Below, piece by piece: positions 37,240 through 47,559 of a stretch of 64,000 bases of DNA. Each line of letters starts with the position of its first letter. The first letter of the stretch is position 1. Origin of the DNA: Mesostigma viride (taxonomy: Eukaryota > Streptophyta > Mesostigmatophyceae > Mesostigmatales > Mesostigmataceae). Location: NCBI GenBank assembly GCA_009746045.1, contig RPFO01000027.1:404001-468000 (forward strand), given 5' to 3'. The notes under the pieces were generated by a model that was given only the letters and a program-made list of their open reading frames with translations, did not search any database and was not told the origin of the DNA. Both the position numbers and the translations under genes were made by a program.

Positions 37240-37977
37240 AGTGGCCAGCGGGAGGGCCAACCCCAGGGGAAACCCCCGGCGCGAGAGGGAGAGCGCCGAC
37301 GCCATCCGCGGCGGGACGAGCCGGGGCACCCGCGACGACCACGCGAGGCCCAGGCGGGGATGCCGGGGGCGCTGGCCGGGGGGAGGGTGCCATGCCCGGG
37401 GGGCCACCGTGGAGGGGACCCAGCGAGACCGGGGGTGGGCCAAGGGAAAGACCATCCCTGGCCGGGGGCGGCAAAATGGCCCGGCACAAGGGGCAGCGTG
37501 GCGCAGAGGTGAGCAGGCTGCCCGCGATGCACGCTTGATGAAAGGCGTGGCCACAAGCCGCCAGGCGGCACAAACCGTCCCCCGAACGGAAAAGCTCAAG
37601 GCAGATGGCGCAAGAGCCCGATTCCGGGTCGTCCCCCTCCAGCAGGGACCGGACGTGGGGGGGAGGCTGGTCCCAGCCCGCCTCCCAGCAACCAGAGAGG
37701 GCAGAAATCTGAGCACGTGAGAGGTCAGGCCGACCGGGGCAGCCGCTGCGGAATGCCAGAGATGCTCGATCCCAGCCAACTCGAGAATGTCGTGAAGGAA
37801 GGGAGAAATGGCTGTCCCCGCGGTCAAGGGCTGGGCGCGCCCAGCCGGGTCCACCAAGACGGCCTGGCCGCCATGAACCGCGATGGGAGCACCGTATTAA
37901 ACTCGCAGCGTGGCCGCCTGCGCCAGGCTGAGGGAGGTGAAAAGCCAACCACCGCTGGCAACCGGGGCGGGGGGCGG
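37240..37977 (-). pseudogene. LINE N-terminal region with RING-H2 finger, cut by copia LTR
   Basis: At about 37612-37480 the frame reads CAICLELF, ACGHAFHQAC and CPLC, giving C-x2-C, C-x-H-x2-H-x2-C and C-x2-C, a standard RING-H2 arrangement. RING-H2 domains usually bind E2 enzymes and act as ubiquitin ligases; whether this one does is unknown. It is followed by a Pro/Gly/Ala-rich linker. Upstream of about 37700 the better-looking frame is a different one (GTAISPFLHDILELAGIEHL), so another indel is likely. The region ends abruptly at the 5' LTR of the copia-like element. A host RING gene captured or abutted by the LINE is the alternative. Confidence 0.6.
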
Positions 37978-38407
37978 AGTTAGCCGAGATGTCTAGGCTG
38001 ACAAACGGATTCCGGCCTGCGCGCCGTGTACTGCCCACCGCGGCTGAGCGGGACCTCTCAGTACCCGTACGGTACTGAGGGGTCGTGTGGACTGACGTCC
38101 AGTGTCGTGCCAGACTGTGCCTAGTGTCTAGCGACCCGTCAGTCCCGGGTTATCCGGTACCGACGGGCCGAGTGCAGGCGACGTGGCCGCATGACATTGC
38201 AGTGTACAGTTGTCCACTTCTAGTCGCTTCTAGGCTTCGGTGCGTAGGGTGCATTTAGGCGTTGCGTGTTGGGGATTGCACACACCGAGAGTAGCTCCGT
38301 TGCCTGAGTCTCCCATTCTGAGCCTCCTCTCTACTGTATCGTATTATTATCATAATACAATATCGTTCTCAGCTCACGTTGTCAGAGTGCTCACACCTCT
38401 TACAACT
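37978..38407 (+). repeat. 5' LTR of the copia-like element
   Basis: Runs from AGTTAGCCGAGATGTC to CTCTTACAACT and matches 48622-49049 apart from two small indels. It contains the hairpin CTCAGTACC-CGTAC-GGTACTGAG and the palindrome GTATTATTATCATAATAC. Termini are AGTT...AACT rather than TG...CA. Confidence 0.85.
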
Positions 38408-38417
38408 TGGACTAAAA

Positions 38418-41348
38418 ATGGCCAAAAACAACAAATCCAACACTCCTAACAACGTGGGACAGAGCGCCCCATCGCGTCGTATTTCCCCACGCCTCTCGAA
38501 TGCCGAGGGGGGATCCGCAGCAAGATCCCTCCCCACTCCACGGGTGACGCCCGAAGTCACCTGGCGGAATGTGGTTGCCGACGCCCCACGGCCAAGGTCC
38601 CCGCAGCACGGGACCCCAGCCACGGGGGCGGCAGGCGGCGAACCGTCTGCTATTGGTGGCCGTGCCACCATGGCACCTGGGGCTCAGGACCCCAAGTCAC
38701 GTGCACCTCCCGCTGCAGAAAGCGGGAGGCGTGAGCGGTCGGACTCGTCCGAAGAGGACGGGGAGGTGACGCCGCGGGGGCCGCGACCCTCGTCAGACAA
38801 CATTTCGAGCCAGACGCCTAATACGTCTGGCAACCTGTCGGTCGGCCGAGACATGGCGCAGATGGAGATCACGCGCAATGCGGAGCGCGTCCCAGCCCCG
38901 ATTACATTCGGCGACGGTATTCGGCTTCCACTTCAAGAAGTCCTGACTTTCATTCCGGTCGGGGGATGGCGTCTGCGGAAGGCGATCCCCCTCAGCCTGA
39001 CGCTGCAGCTGACCAGGTTCGAGGTTCAGATCATCGCAGGTCGCATCGCAGAACGGCTGCAGTGTCGTTATTCGGATGTTCAGGTAGCCATTTGGCTACG
39101 CTGTTTTGTGGCGGTCATGGGTCAGGATGACTTGCCCATGTCAGTATGGGCGTCGGCAGAGCGCCAGATGCAGGCGTTGCTGCAGGTGGCCAAGCAGGAC
39201 AGGCCTGCTGACTTGTCCCTTCCTGTTTATCCTGGCGTGACCCCCGTTGGGTGGGGTTCGCTGCCGGGAGCGTCGGCAGCGACATCGACTGCGGCGGGGA
39301 GCGGGTCGGCTTCCGCCCCTCCCTCCACCCAGGGTGGTCAGCCCACCCAGGGCCCCCTCGCAGCACAGGGGGCCCGTACCCAGCAGTCGGCCCAGCTGCC
39401 CAGTGAAGCTGGCCAGCCGGCTGCTGCAGCCACAAGGGGTTCAGTGCCCCAGGTGGCGCCGCCTCCGCGGCCGTCGCAGGCAGAGTCTCCGACTCCCGGG
39501 GCGGGCAACCCAGCCCCCCCCACCGTGCAGGGTGGCCAGTCCACCCCGGGCACCCCCGCAGCAAGGGGTGCCCGTCCCTCTTCCAGGGACAAGGGCCTGG
39601 CCCCAGGGGGCCAGCCCAGTGGTCCCACGAGTGCCGCGCCGGTGCAGCAGCCGGCGCGGGACGAGGTCATGGAGGGTCCCCTTAGTGGGGAGGACATGGT
39701 GAGCCTTGGGGACGAGCTCGTGTGGCGGGCCATCCAGGCCAACACCCGAGTTATCCAGGGGGTGGCAGACCGTACCAAGGAGCCTGCCATGGCTGAACAG
39801 GCCAGTTTGGTGTGTGCCATCATCACACACCTGCAGGGGCTCCCGGACCTGCACCCAGACGTACAGCGCGTCTGCAACGACCTGCTGCCTGCCCTGCAGG
39901 CCCTCCTCAGGGGAGGCAGGGTGCAGGGCAACCGGGCGCGGTTGGTGTCGCTCCTGGAGCTCCTCCATAATGCCATCCTGCAGGGGGCTGGTGCGTTGTT
40001 GCCTGAGTGGTTGCGACACACACAAACTAACAACAACGACACTGACGACGATGTGTCTCTCACTCCCACCTTCCATGCCTGGGAAGACGCACGCAGGAGG
40101 CAGGAGATCACTCATACCCGTGTGCATGCCCCGCCCACACATCAGGTGCCTGCCAGGAATGCTGTTGTCCATACTCCTTCCCAGCCCTCCCATCCCTCTA
40201 CCCCATCCCCTTCTTCCATGCATATAGCTCCGCCCTCTACCCCATCTCCTTCCAGGAATACCTCCCACCATGTGTCCAATGCATCCCCCTCTTCTCCCTC
40301 CACCCCAGGGTCCCCTTCCCGATGGCCTGTTTACAATGAGAATCGCCCTGTAGACAGGATCACTATTAGGGGGCTGCCTGAGGGGCACACTAGGGAGCAG
40401 GGGAACCATGTGTTGCTGACTCTTCAGTTAGCCAGGGAGGAGTTGAATGTGAAAAACTGGTTTGGGTCTCTCATGCAGTCAGATTTTTACCATCAGTCTT
40501 CTTCCCCAATCCAGAACCTCCTTCTGATTTTTCAGCAGAGATATCCTAGGTGGCAGGACACCCAGAGCAGGGAAGCCTGGGAAAACTTTATCAGGGAACT
40601 GACTGGCCTTTTATCTACCCTAGCATCCATTGACATGTATGGGGCCTTTAGGTGGGTAGAAGAGTACCAGGTGCCCACCCAGGACTTTGTGGCAGAAACG
40701 AAGAAGTGGGAATTGGCAATCCAAGCTCGCCCTGATGTCCAGCAGTTAGACCACAAGTTCTTGCTGCATGCTTTCTTGGGAAAACTGAAACTGGATCGCA
40801 ACACCTTTGCTATGCTCACCACAGGCTTGGCTAGGCATTGGGAAAACATGAAGGAGGCCCTGGATTCCATCAAGCTGGCTTTGGCTCCCCTCAGCAAGGG
40901 GGCTCACACACCAGCAGTGAAGAGAGTCAGGGGGGGGGAGGGGCAGGATGAGGAGGAGAAGGCTAGGGAGGACCAGTCCAAGAGGCCTGCCACCATAGCT
41001 GACATCAAGTCGATCATTGGGCAGTACTTCAAGGGCAAGGGCAAGGGCAAGGGCAAGGGCAAGGGCAAGGGCAAGGGCAAGGGCAAGGGCAAGGGCAAGG
41101 GCAAGGGCAAGGGCAAGGGCAAGGGCAAGGGCAAGGGCAAGGGCAAGGGCAAGGGCAAGGGCAAGGGCAAGGGCAAGGGCAAGGGCAAGGGCAAGGGCAA
41201 GGGCAAGGGCAAGGGCAAGGGCAAGGGCAAGGGCAAGGGCAAGGGCAAGGGCAAGGGCAAGGGCAAGGGCAAGGGCAAGGGCAAGGGCAAGGGCAAGGGC
41301 AAGGGCAAGGGCAAGGGCAAGGGCGAGGGCGAGGGCAAGGGCAATTAG
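38418..41348 (+). CDS. Gag of the copia-like element with Gly-Lys repeat tail
   Basis: The ATG at 38418, eleven bases after the LTR, starts MAKNNKSNTPNN. A Ser/Pro/Arg-rich region comes first, then a long Pro/Gly/Gln/Ala linker (about residues 280-420). The folded Gag part is at about residues 640-860 (NENRPVDRITIRGL, WFGSLMQSDFYHQ, YPRWQDTQSREAWENF, HAFLGKLKLDRNTF). A basic end leads into (Gly-Lys)n from codon 872. The frame stops at TAG 41346-41348 inside the repeat. Two further in-frame TAGs occur at 42873 and 43392, and a frame change at about 43743 precedes pol. Gag would form the particle; the Gly-Lys tail probably binds nucleic acid. Confidence 0.75.
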   Translation: MAKNNKSNTPNNVGQSAPSRRISPRLSNAEGGSAARSLPTPRVTPEVTWRNVVADAPRPRSPQHGTPATGAAGGEPSAIGGRATMAPGAQDPKSRAPPAAESGRRERSDSSEEDGEVTPRGPRPSSDNISSQTPNTSGNLSVGRDMAQMEITRNAERVPAPITFGDGIRLPLQEVLTFIPVGGWRLRKAIPLSLTLQLTRFEVQIIAGRIAERLQCRYSDVQVAIWLRCFVAVMGQDDLPMSVWASAERQMQALLQVAKQDRPADLSLPVYPGVTPVGWGSLPGASAATSTAAGSGSASAPPSTQGGQPTQGPLAAQGARTQQSAQLPSEAGQPAAAATRGSVPQVAPPPRPSQAESPTPGAGNPAPPTVQGGQSTPGTPAARGARPSSRDKGLAPGGQPSGPTSAAPVQQPARDEVMEGPLSGEDMVSLGDELVWRAIQANTRVIQGVADRTKEPAMAEQASLVCAIITHLQGLPDLHPDVQRVCNDLLPALQALLRGGRVQGNRARLVSLLELLHNAILQGAGALLPEWLRHTQTNNNDTDDDVSLTPTFHAWEDARRRQEITHTRVHAPPTHQVPARNAVVHTPSQPSHPSTPSPSSMHIAPPSTPSPSRNTSHHVSNASPSSPSTPGSPSRWPVYNENRPVDRITIRGLPEGHTREQGNHVLLTLQLAREELNVKNWFGSLMQSDFYHQSSSPIQNLLLIFQQRYPRWQDTQSREAWENFIRELTGLLSTLASIDMYGAFRWVEEYQVPTQDFVAETKKWELAIQARPDVQQLDHKFLLHAFLGKLKLDRNTFAMLTTGLARHWENMKEALDSIKLALAPLSKGAHTPAVKRVRGGEGQDEEEKAREDQSKRPATIADIKSIIGQYFKGKGKGKGKGKGKGKGKGKGKGKGKGKGKGKGKGKGKGKGKGKGKGKGKGKGKGKGKGKGKGKGKGKGKGKGKGKGKGKGKGKGKGKGKGKGKGKGKGEGEGKGN

Positions 41349-43834
41349 GGCAAGGGCAAGGGCAAGGGCAAGGGCAAGGGCAAGGGCAAGGGCAAGGGCA
41401 AGGGCAAGGGCAAGGGCAAGGGCAAGGGCAAGGGCAAGGGCAAGGGCAAGGGCAAGGGCAAGGGCAAGGGCAAGGGCAAGGGCAAGGGCAAGGGCAAGGG
41501 CAAGGGCAAGGGCAAGGGCAAGGGCAAGGGCAAGGGCAAGGGCAAGGGCAAGGGCAAGGGCAAGGGCAAGGGCAAGGGCAAGGGCAAGGGCAAGGGCAAG
41601 GGCAAGGGCAAGGGCAAGGGCAAGGGCAAGGGCAAGGGCAAGGGCAAGGGCAAGGGCAAGGGCAAGGGCAAGGGCAAGGGCAAGGGCAAGGGCAAGGGCA
41701 AGGGCAAGGGCAAGGGCAAGGGCAAGGGCAAGGGCAAGGGCAAGGGCAAGGGCAAGGGCAAGGGCAAGGGCAAGGGCAAGGGCAAGGGCAAGGGCAAGGG
41801 CAAGGGCAAGGGCAAGGGCAAGGGCAAGGGCAAGGGCAAGGGCAAGGGCAAGGGCAAGGGCAAGGGCAAGGGCAAGGGCAAGGGCAAGGGCAAGGGCAAG
41901 GGCAAGGGCAAGGGCAAGGGCAAGGGCAAGGGCAAGGGCAAGGGCAAGGGCAAGGGCAAGGGCAAGGGCAAGGGCAAGGGCAAGGGCAAGGGCAAGGGCA
42001 AGGGCAAGGGCAAGGGCAAGGGCAAGGGCAAGGGCAAGGGCAAGGGCAAGGGCAAGGGCAAGGGCAAGGGCAAGGGCAAGGGCAAGGGCAAGGGCAAGGG
42101 CAAGGGCAAGGGCAAGGGCAAGGGCAAGGGCAAGGGCAAGGGCAAGGGCAAGGGCAAGGGCAAGGGCAAGGGCAAGGGCAAGGGCAAGGGCAAGGGCAAG
42201 GGCAAGGGCAAGGGCAAGGGCAAGGGCAAGGGCAAGGGCAAGGGCAAGGGCAAGGGCAAGGGCAAGGGCAAGGGCAAGGGCAAGGGCAAGGGCAAGGGCA
42301 AGGGCAAGGGCAAGGGCAAGGGCAAGGGCAAGGGCAAGGGCAAGGGCAAGGGCAAGGGCAAGGGCAAGGGCAAGGGCAAGGGCAAGGGCAAGGGCAAGGG
42401 CAAGGGCAAGGGCAAGGGCAAGGGCAAGGGCAAGGGCAAGGGCAAGGGCAAGGGCAAGGGCAAGGGCAAGGGCAAGGGCAAGGGCAAGGGCAAGGGCAAG
42501 GGCAAGGGCAAGGGCAAGGGCAAGGGCAAGGGCAAGGGCAAGGGCAAGGGCAAGGGCAAGGGCAAGGGCAAGGGCAAGGGCAAGGGCAAGGGCAAGGGCA
42601 AGGGCAAGGGCAAGGGCAAGGGCAAGGGCAAGGGCAAGGGCAAGGGCAAGGGCAAGGGCAAGGGCAAGGGCAAGGGCAAGGGCAAGGGCAAGGGCAAGGG
42701 CAAGGGCAAGGGCAAGGGCAAGGGCAAGGGCAAGGGCAAGGGCAAGGGCAAGGGCAAGGGCAAGGGCAAGGGCAAGGGCAAGGGCAAGGGCAAGGGCAAG
42801 GGCAAGGGCAAGGGCAAGGGCAAGGGCAAGGGCAAGGGCAAGGGCAAGGGCAAGGGCGAGGGCAAGGGCAATTAGGGCAAGGGCAAGGGCAAGGGCAAGG
42901 GCAAGGGCAAGGGCCAGGGCAAGGGCAAGGGCAAGGGCAAGGGCAAGGGCAAGGGCGAGGGCAAGGGCAAGGGCAAGGGCAAGGGCAAGGGCAAGGGCAA
43001 GGGCAAGGGCAAGGGCAAGGGCAAGGGCAAGGGCAAGGGCAAGGGCAAGGGCAAGGGCAAGGGCAAGGGCAAGGGCAAGGGCAAGGGCAAGGGCAAGGGC
43101 AAGGGCAAGGGCAAGGGCAAGGGCAAGGGCAAGGGCAAGGGCAAGGGCAAGGGCAAGGGCAAGGGCAAGGGCAAGGGCAAGGGCAAGGGCAAGGGCAAGG
43201 GCAAGGGCAAGGGCAAGGGCAAGGGCAAGGGCAAGGGCAAGGGCAAGGGCAAGGGCAAGGGCAAGGGCAAGGGCAAGGGCAAGGGCAAGGGCAAGGGCAA
43301 GGGCAAGGGCAAGGGCAAGGGCAAGGGCAAGGGCAAGGGCAAGGGCAAGGGCAAGGGCAAGGGCAAGGGCAAGGGCGAGGGCAAGGGCAATTAGGGCAAG
43401 GGCAAGGGCAAGGGCAAGGGCCAGGGCAAGGGCAAGGGCAAGGGCAAGGGCAAGGGCAAGGGCAAGGGCAAGGGCAAGGGCAAGGGCAAGGGCAAGGGCA
43501 AGGGCAAGGGCAAGGGCAAGGGCAAGGGCAAGGGCAAGGGCAAGGGCAAGGGCAAGGGCAAGGGCAAGGGCAAGGGCAAGGGCAAGGGCAAGGGCAAGGG
43601 CAAGGGCAAGGGCAAGGGCAAGGGCAAGGGCAAGGGCAAGGGCAAGGGCAAGGGCAAGGGCAAGGGCAAGGGCAAGGGCAAGGGCAAGGGCAATGGCAAG
43701 GGCAAGGGCAAGGGCAAGGGCAAGGGCAAGGGCAAGGGCAAGACAAGGGCAAGGGCAAGGGCAAGGGCAAGGGCAAGGGCAAGGGCAAGGGCAAGGGCAA
43801 GGGCAAGGGCAAGGGCAAGGGCAAGGGCAAGGGG
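41031..43834 (+). repeat. (GGGCAA)n hexanucleotide array coding Gly-Lys, about 465 units
   Basis: Pure GGGCAA blocks are separated by a marker GAGGGCAAGGGCAATTAG at 41346, 42873 and 43392 (TAG positions). The last two markers are each followed by a CCAGGGC variant, which shows duplication of longer segments. A single AAGACAAGG irregularity at 43739-43747 shifts the frame. Confidence 0.97.
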
Positions 43835-43891
43835 CAGTCAACCCCTAGGGCGGGTGGTCACTCTAACAACAACAATAACAACAACAACAGC

Positions 43892-43927
<36 letters not shown>

Positions 43928-46900
43928 AACAACAACAACAGCAAGAACCGCGAGGAACGTAGGAACCAGCGGTGCACACGCTGTGGTAAGGCGTTTCACA
44001 CCAAGGGGAACTGCCTCAAGAACAAGGACAAGCTGGGACACCTGGACGTGCTCTGCCACAAGTGCTATGGGCCTCCACATGGCGACCCAGCCGACTGCCA
44101 GCGTTCTCCATACAAGTGTGAGTCTTCCTCTCATGACTGTCTGAATGTGTCCTCTTCTCACTGTCCATCTGCATGCCCCACTGTCAGTCCAGTGAGCAGA
44201 ACTGGCAAGGTGTTGAAGGTGGTCACAGAAGACATTGTCACTAAACCCTTATTTAATTCCTTTGTTCCCAAGGTATCAAGGGTAACCACCACAGCATCAC
44301 CTCATATCAGTTTTGAGGAGCTCGCTTTACAGTTGCACTTCCTTTATGGGCATGAAGTTAGTGCAGAGGTGGTGGCAGCTGCAATAGGGGGGGCAGCACT
44401 CCGACGTGCTTGCCAAGTGGTCAGGTCCCACTGTCAGCATTGTCAGTTCAATGCTCCCAAACCTCCTAAGTGGCATGTGGCTACTCCACCTAAGTGCAAG
44501 GGCAGAGTGGTTGGGGATGTCTTTCATATTAAAGGACAATCCTACTTGGCACTTAAAGATGCATGGTCCAGGTACACCACCATTGAACCACTCCCTGGAA
44601 TGGATAAATCACAGTTGCTCAGAGCACTCTTGATTGCTCAGGCCAGGTACTACCCTGTGGAGGCACTGCTACTTGATCAGCAGTTTACTTGCCTTGCCAA
44701 TGAACCAGGGTGTGAGGCTATTGACCTGGCAGGGTTAGAAGATCATGAGAGGCAAGGTATCATTGAAAGGGCCATCAGGTCCATTAAAACCCTTGTAGCA
44801 AAGGAAGAAGGTAATCTGCTGGCTGACAGTGGGTCATATGCAGATAGAGCACTGTGGTCCACCAGGCTGTGCCAAGTCCTCAACAGGAGGCCACTCATGA
44901 AAACTCCTCAGGGGGTTCTCATTACACCAGATGGATTACATGCAGGGATTTATCCACCTGAGGTATTAGCCCTATATAATGCACAGCGAGCACAGGCAGC
45001 TAGCAGGTTAGCTGCCAAGGATGCACGTCATCCACGTCCAACCTTCAGGGAAGGGGATCAGGTCCTCTTCTACAAGGAATCAGGACTAGGCAAGGTGGGT
45101 TCCTGGCTAGGGCCAGCCACCATCCTACAGTTTAACACCACTGGCAGGACAGTGCAGGTTAAACACAATGACACTGGTAAAGTGCACAGGTGCTCACCTC
45201 ACAGGATCAAATTGTATTATGCTCCTGTGTCAGACGTGGCAGAGGAGGAAGAGCTGTTGGCCGACAGTCCTGTACAATTGCCTGGCATCCCAGCGTTGCC
45301 CAGTGAGTGGTTGTTTGGAACACCCACTGCTGAGTGTGATAGCCACACCACATGTGACAACCAGGTCACCCTTGATGACTGCAGCAAGTCACTGCAGGTT
45401 TGGCCTCCTGCAGATGGGGGTAATCATGGCAAAGAAGGTGGTCAGCACATAATCACCCCTTCACCTGTGGAACCAGCTCAGCCACTAGCTGCTTCATCCA
45501 AACGCAGTCTAGCAGAAGCTGTCCGCATTTTACAATCAGCACATAGAGCCAAAGCTCACACTGCTGCAGGATCAGCTAAGGTGGGTAAGGTTGGGCAACA
45601 TGATAATAGCCCACACATGGTGGCTGTGGACACTCAAGCACAGGTTAGCATCATCAGTGCCTTGGCAGTGTCACACTTGCCTCTAGAACCTTCACCATGG
45701 CACCAAGTGGCTGATTTCTCAGGGCAGGCGTCTCTCAAGGTACAAGGTCAGGTAATGCTTACTGTACTTGGTATTCCCACTCCCTTTCAGGTACTTGAAG
45801 GTTATAAAGGTAATGCTTTATTGGGTGACCCTTTTCTTTCTTACCCAGGTGTCACTATTTCTAGTGACAGACTTGCAATTCAGGACCTGGGTGGGGTTGC
45901 TCTTAATCATTTTAAAATTCCTCTGCACACCCTCCTTAACACCAATGTTGCTTCTGTAAAATTCACTACACCTAAATATGCCCCAGGTCAGGAGCCATGT
46001 GTGGCAGATTTGGTCCATAGTCAGAAGCTCCATCCTTCCTCATTTGGGTTGGGCAAGCATGATATTGCAAAAATGTCTCCCCTCTCTTATGAGCAGATTG
46101 TGAATGATTGTCGCACCCACATAGGTTTCCTTAAGTGGGTGGAGGCCTTCAATAAGGCCATGGAGGAATGGGTTGTGCTAGATCCACGTAGTCCCTCTCA
46201 CACTCCCCCTGTCACTCCTATTGACAGTAAGCCTGCAGGGTGCAAGCACCTGCGCTTGAAGTTTGTGTGCAAGCACAAGCCAGCAGCAGATGGATCAGTT
46301 ATCTTTCATGCTAGGCCTTGTGTGACAGAGTTCAAGGGGACCACTGATCTGACAGAGGCAGAACTATACACTCCTGGCATTCAGCAAACCTCTCTCAAAG
46401 TGTTGCTGTCTGTCTTTGTGGGTCATATCAACCAGGGGGATGATTATGTGTGTAAGGCTACTGATATCAAAAGAGCTTTCTTGAAAGGCTCCCCTGAAAT
46501 AGCCCAACAGGTGTGGCATGGTCAGGTGTACGTAGTCTCCACCCCCAAAGTGTGGGCCAAAAGTATCCCTCAGCAGTTCCTGAAAGCTAACATAGGTGTT
46601 GAAGGGCTGCAGTCAGCCCCTCGCATTTTTAGAATGTCAGCTCAAGTAGTGTTTGAGAAGTTAGGGGCTAAATATGATGACATAGACCCCTGCTTCTTTG
46701 TTGTCCCTCACCCTCATGGCATGCTCATGTTTGTGTGGCATGGGGATGATCAGCTGATTGCTGGGCCAAGGCGTGCTGTAGATGATTTTATTCAGCAAGT
46801 GTCACAGCACTTTGAAATTGGCAAGCAGGTTGAGCTAGGCACCACTGCTATCAAGTTTTGTGGCACCAGGTTACATCTCCAGCAGCATGCAGGCCAGTGG

Positions 46901-47368
46901 GTGTGCGCTTTATATTCTCCTACTGATTACATGCACAGTTGCTTGGATGTCTTGCAGACTAAAATCAAACCTTGTGACTGTCCCACCATTAGAGGCAAGC
47001 TAGGGTGGTTGTGCTCTACTTGTGCCCCTCATCTGGCAGTGGTCAGCAGGGTTGATGATGATGTCTTGATGCAAGTAGGCCACAAAGCTATCACCAAGAT
47101 TTTGCAGGAGGGACCTCCATTAATCTTGCACTCCTTGGATCTCCACAAACCCATCCACATCCAGGCTATGATGGACAGTTCAATGGAGTCCAGGCAAATC
47201 ACTAAGTTGCAAGCCAGGGAGGCAGGCCTGTTTTTTGTTCAGAATGATGACACACCTCTTTCCCTCATTTCATGGTACAGCAGACTTCACAGGCGTATAA
47301 GGCTGTCAGTAGTAATGCTGCTGAGTGCAGGGCAGTGGTGTCAGCAGTGCTCCATGCAAGATACCTGA
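43832..47368 (+). CDS. Pol of the copia-like element: integrase, protease-like, RT
   Basis: Gly-Lys codons pass into an Asn-rich tract and a Cys/His cluster (RCTRCGKAFH, CHKCYGPPH). Integrase follows: HFLYGHE with SHCQHC (zinc site), then Asp 44516 (GDVFHI), Asp 44675 (DQQFT) and Glu 44765 (GIIERAIRSIK). After integrase comes a retropepsin-like domain: VAVDTQAQVSIIS (Asp at 45629; DTQ in place of DTG) and NALLGDPFL about 64 codons later. RT has CKATDIKRAFLKG (about 46456) and VWHGDDQLIAG (about 46735). The usual copia order is protease before integrase, and no DTG/DSG is seen upstream of the integrase. RNase H begins at its end but the frame changes at about 47280. The formal stop is at 47366-47368. 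Confidence 0.8.
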
Positions 47369-47559
47369 ACCATGTGTTGGTTTGGTTACAAACACAAGCA
47401 GGTAGCTTAGCAGGGGTGGTGTCTCATCTCCACACTGACAGTCAGTCAGTTCTCAGCTTTCTTGCTAACCCTTATGCTGTGCACACTGATCTTGACTGGG
47501 TGATCCTCAAACAGGAGTCCACCTTCTGGGAGTCCCAACGTCACGTGGAAGACTTGTAA
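47272..47559 (+). pseudogene. RNase H end of the copia-like Pol in a shifted frame
   Basis: QQTSQAYKAVSSNAAECRAV continues the LISW of the preceding frame and matches the copia RNase H block with its Glu. HTDSQSVLSFLANP carries the next Asp. One indel at about 47278-47283 separates the two. It degrades RNA in RNA-DNA hybrids. The frame ends with TAA at 47557-47559. Confidence 0.75.

Larger units (their letters stand above)
33229..37977 (-). mobile_element. RLE-type LINE with N-terminal RING and C2H2 fingers, 5'-truncated
   Basis: One coding direction runs from the copia LTR at 37978 to the 3' UTR ending CTCTGATGTAAGTAATTATA at about 33229. Domain order is RING-H2, C2H2-like fingers, RT, CCHC knuckle and PD-(D/E)xK (restriction-like) endonuclease. 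The RT and RLE with fingers place it near the R2/NeSL/HERO type of site-directed LINEs; the clade is inferred. A solo LTR splits it at 36297-36809, and several indels break the frame. A truncated sister copy lies at 7405-7660. Confidence 0.8.

Noticed and set aside
40746-43848. Ala-Leu, Pro-Cys, Pro-Leu and Ala-Arg frames over (GGGCAA)n
   Set aside because: Shadows; only the Gly-Lys frame joins real Gag and Pol sequence.
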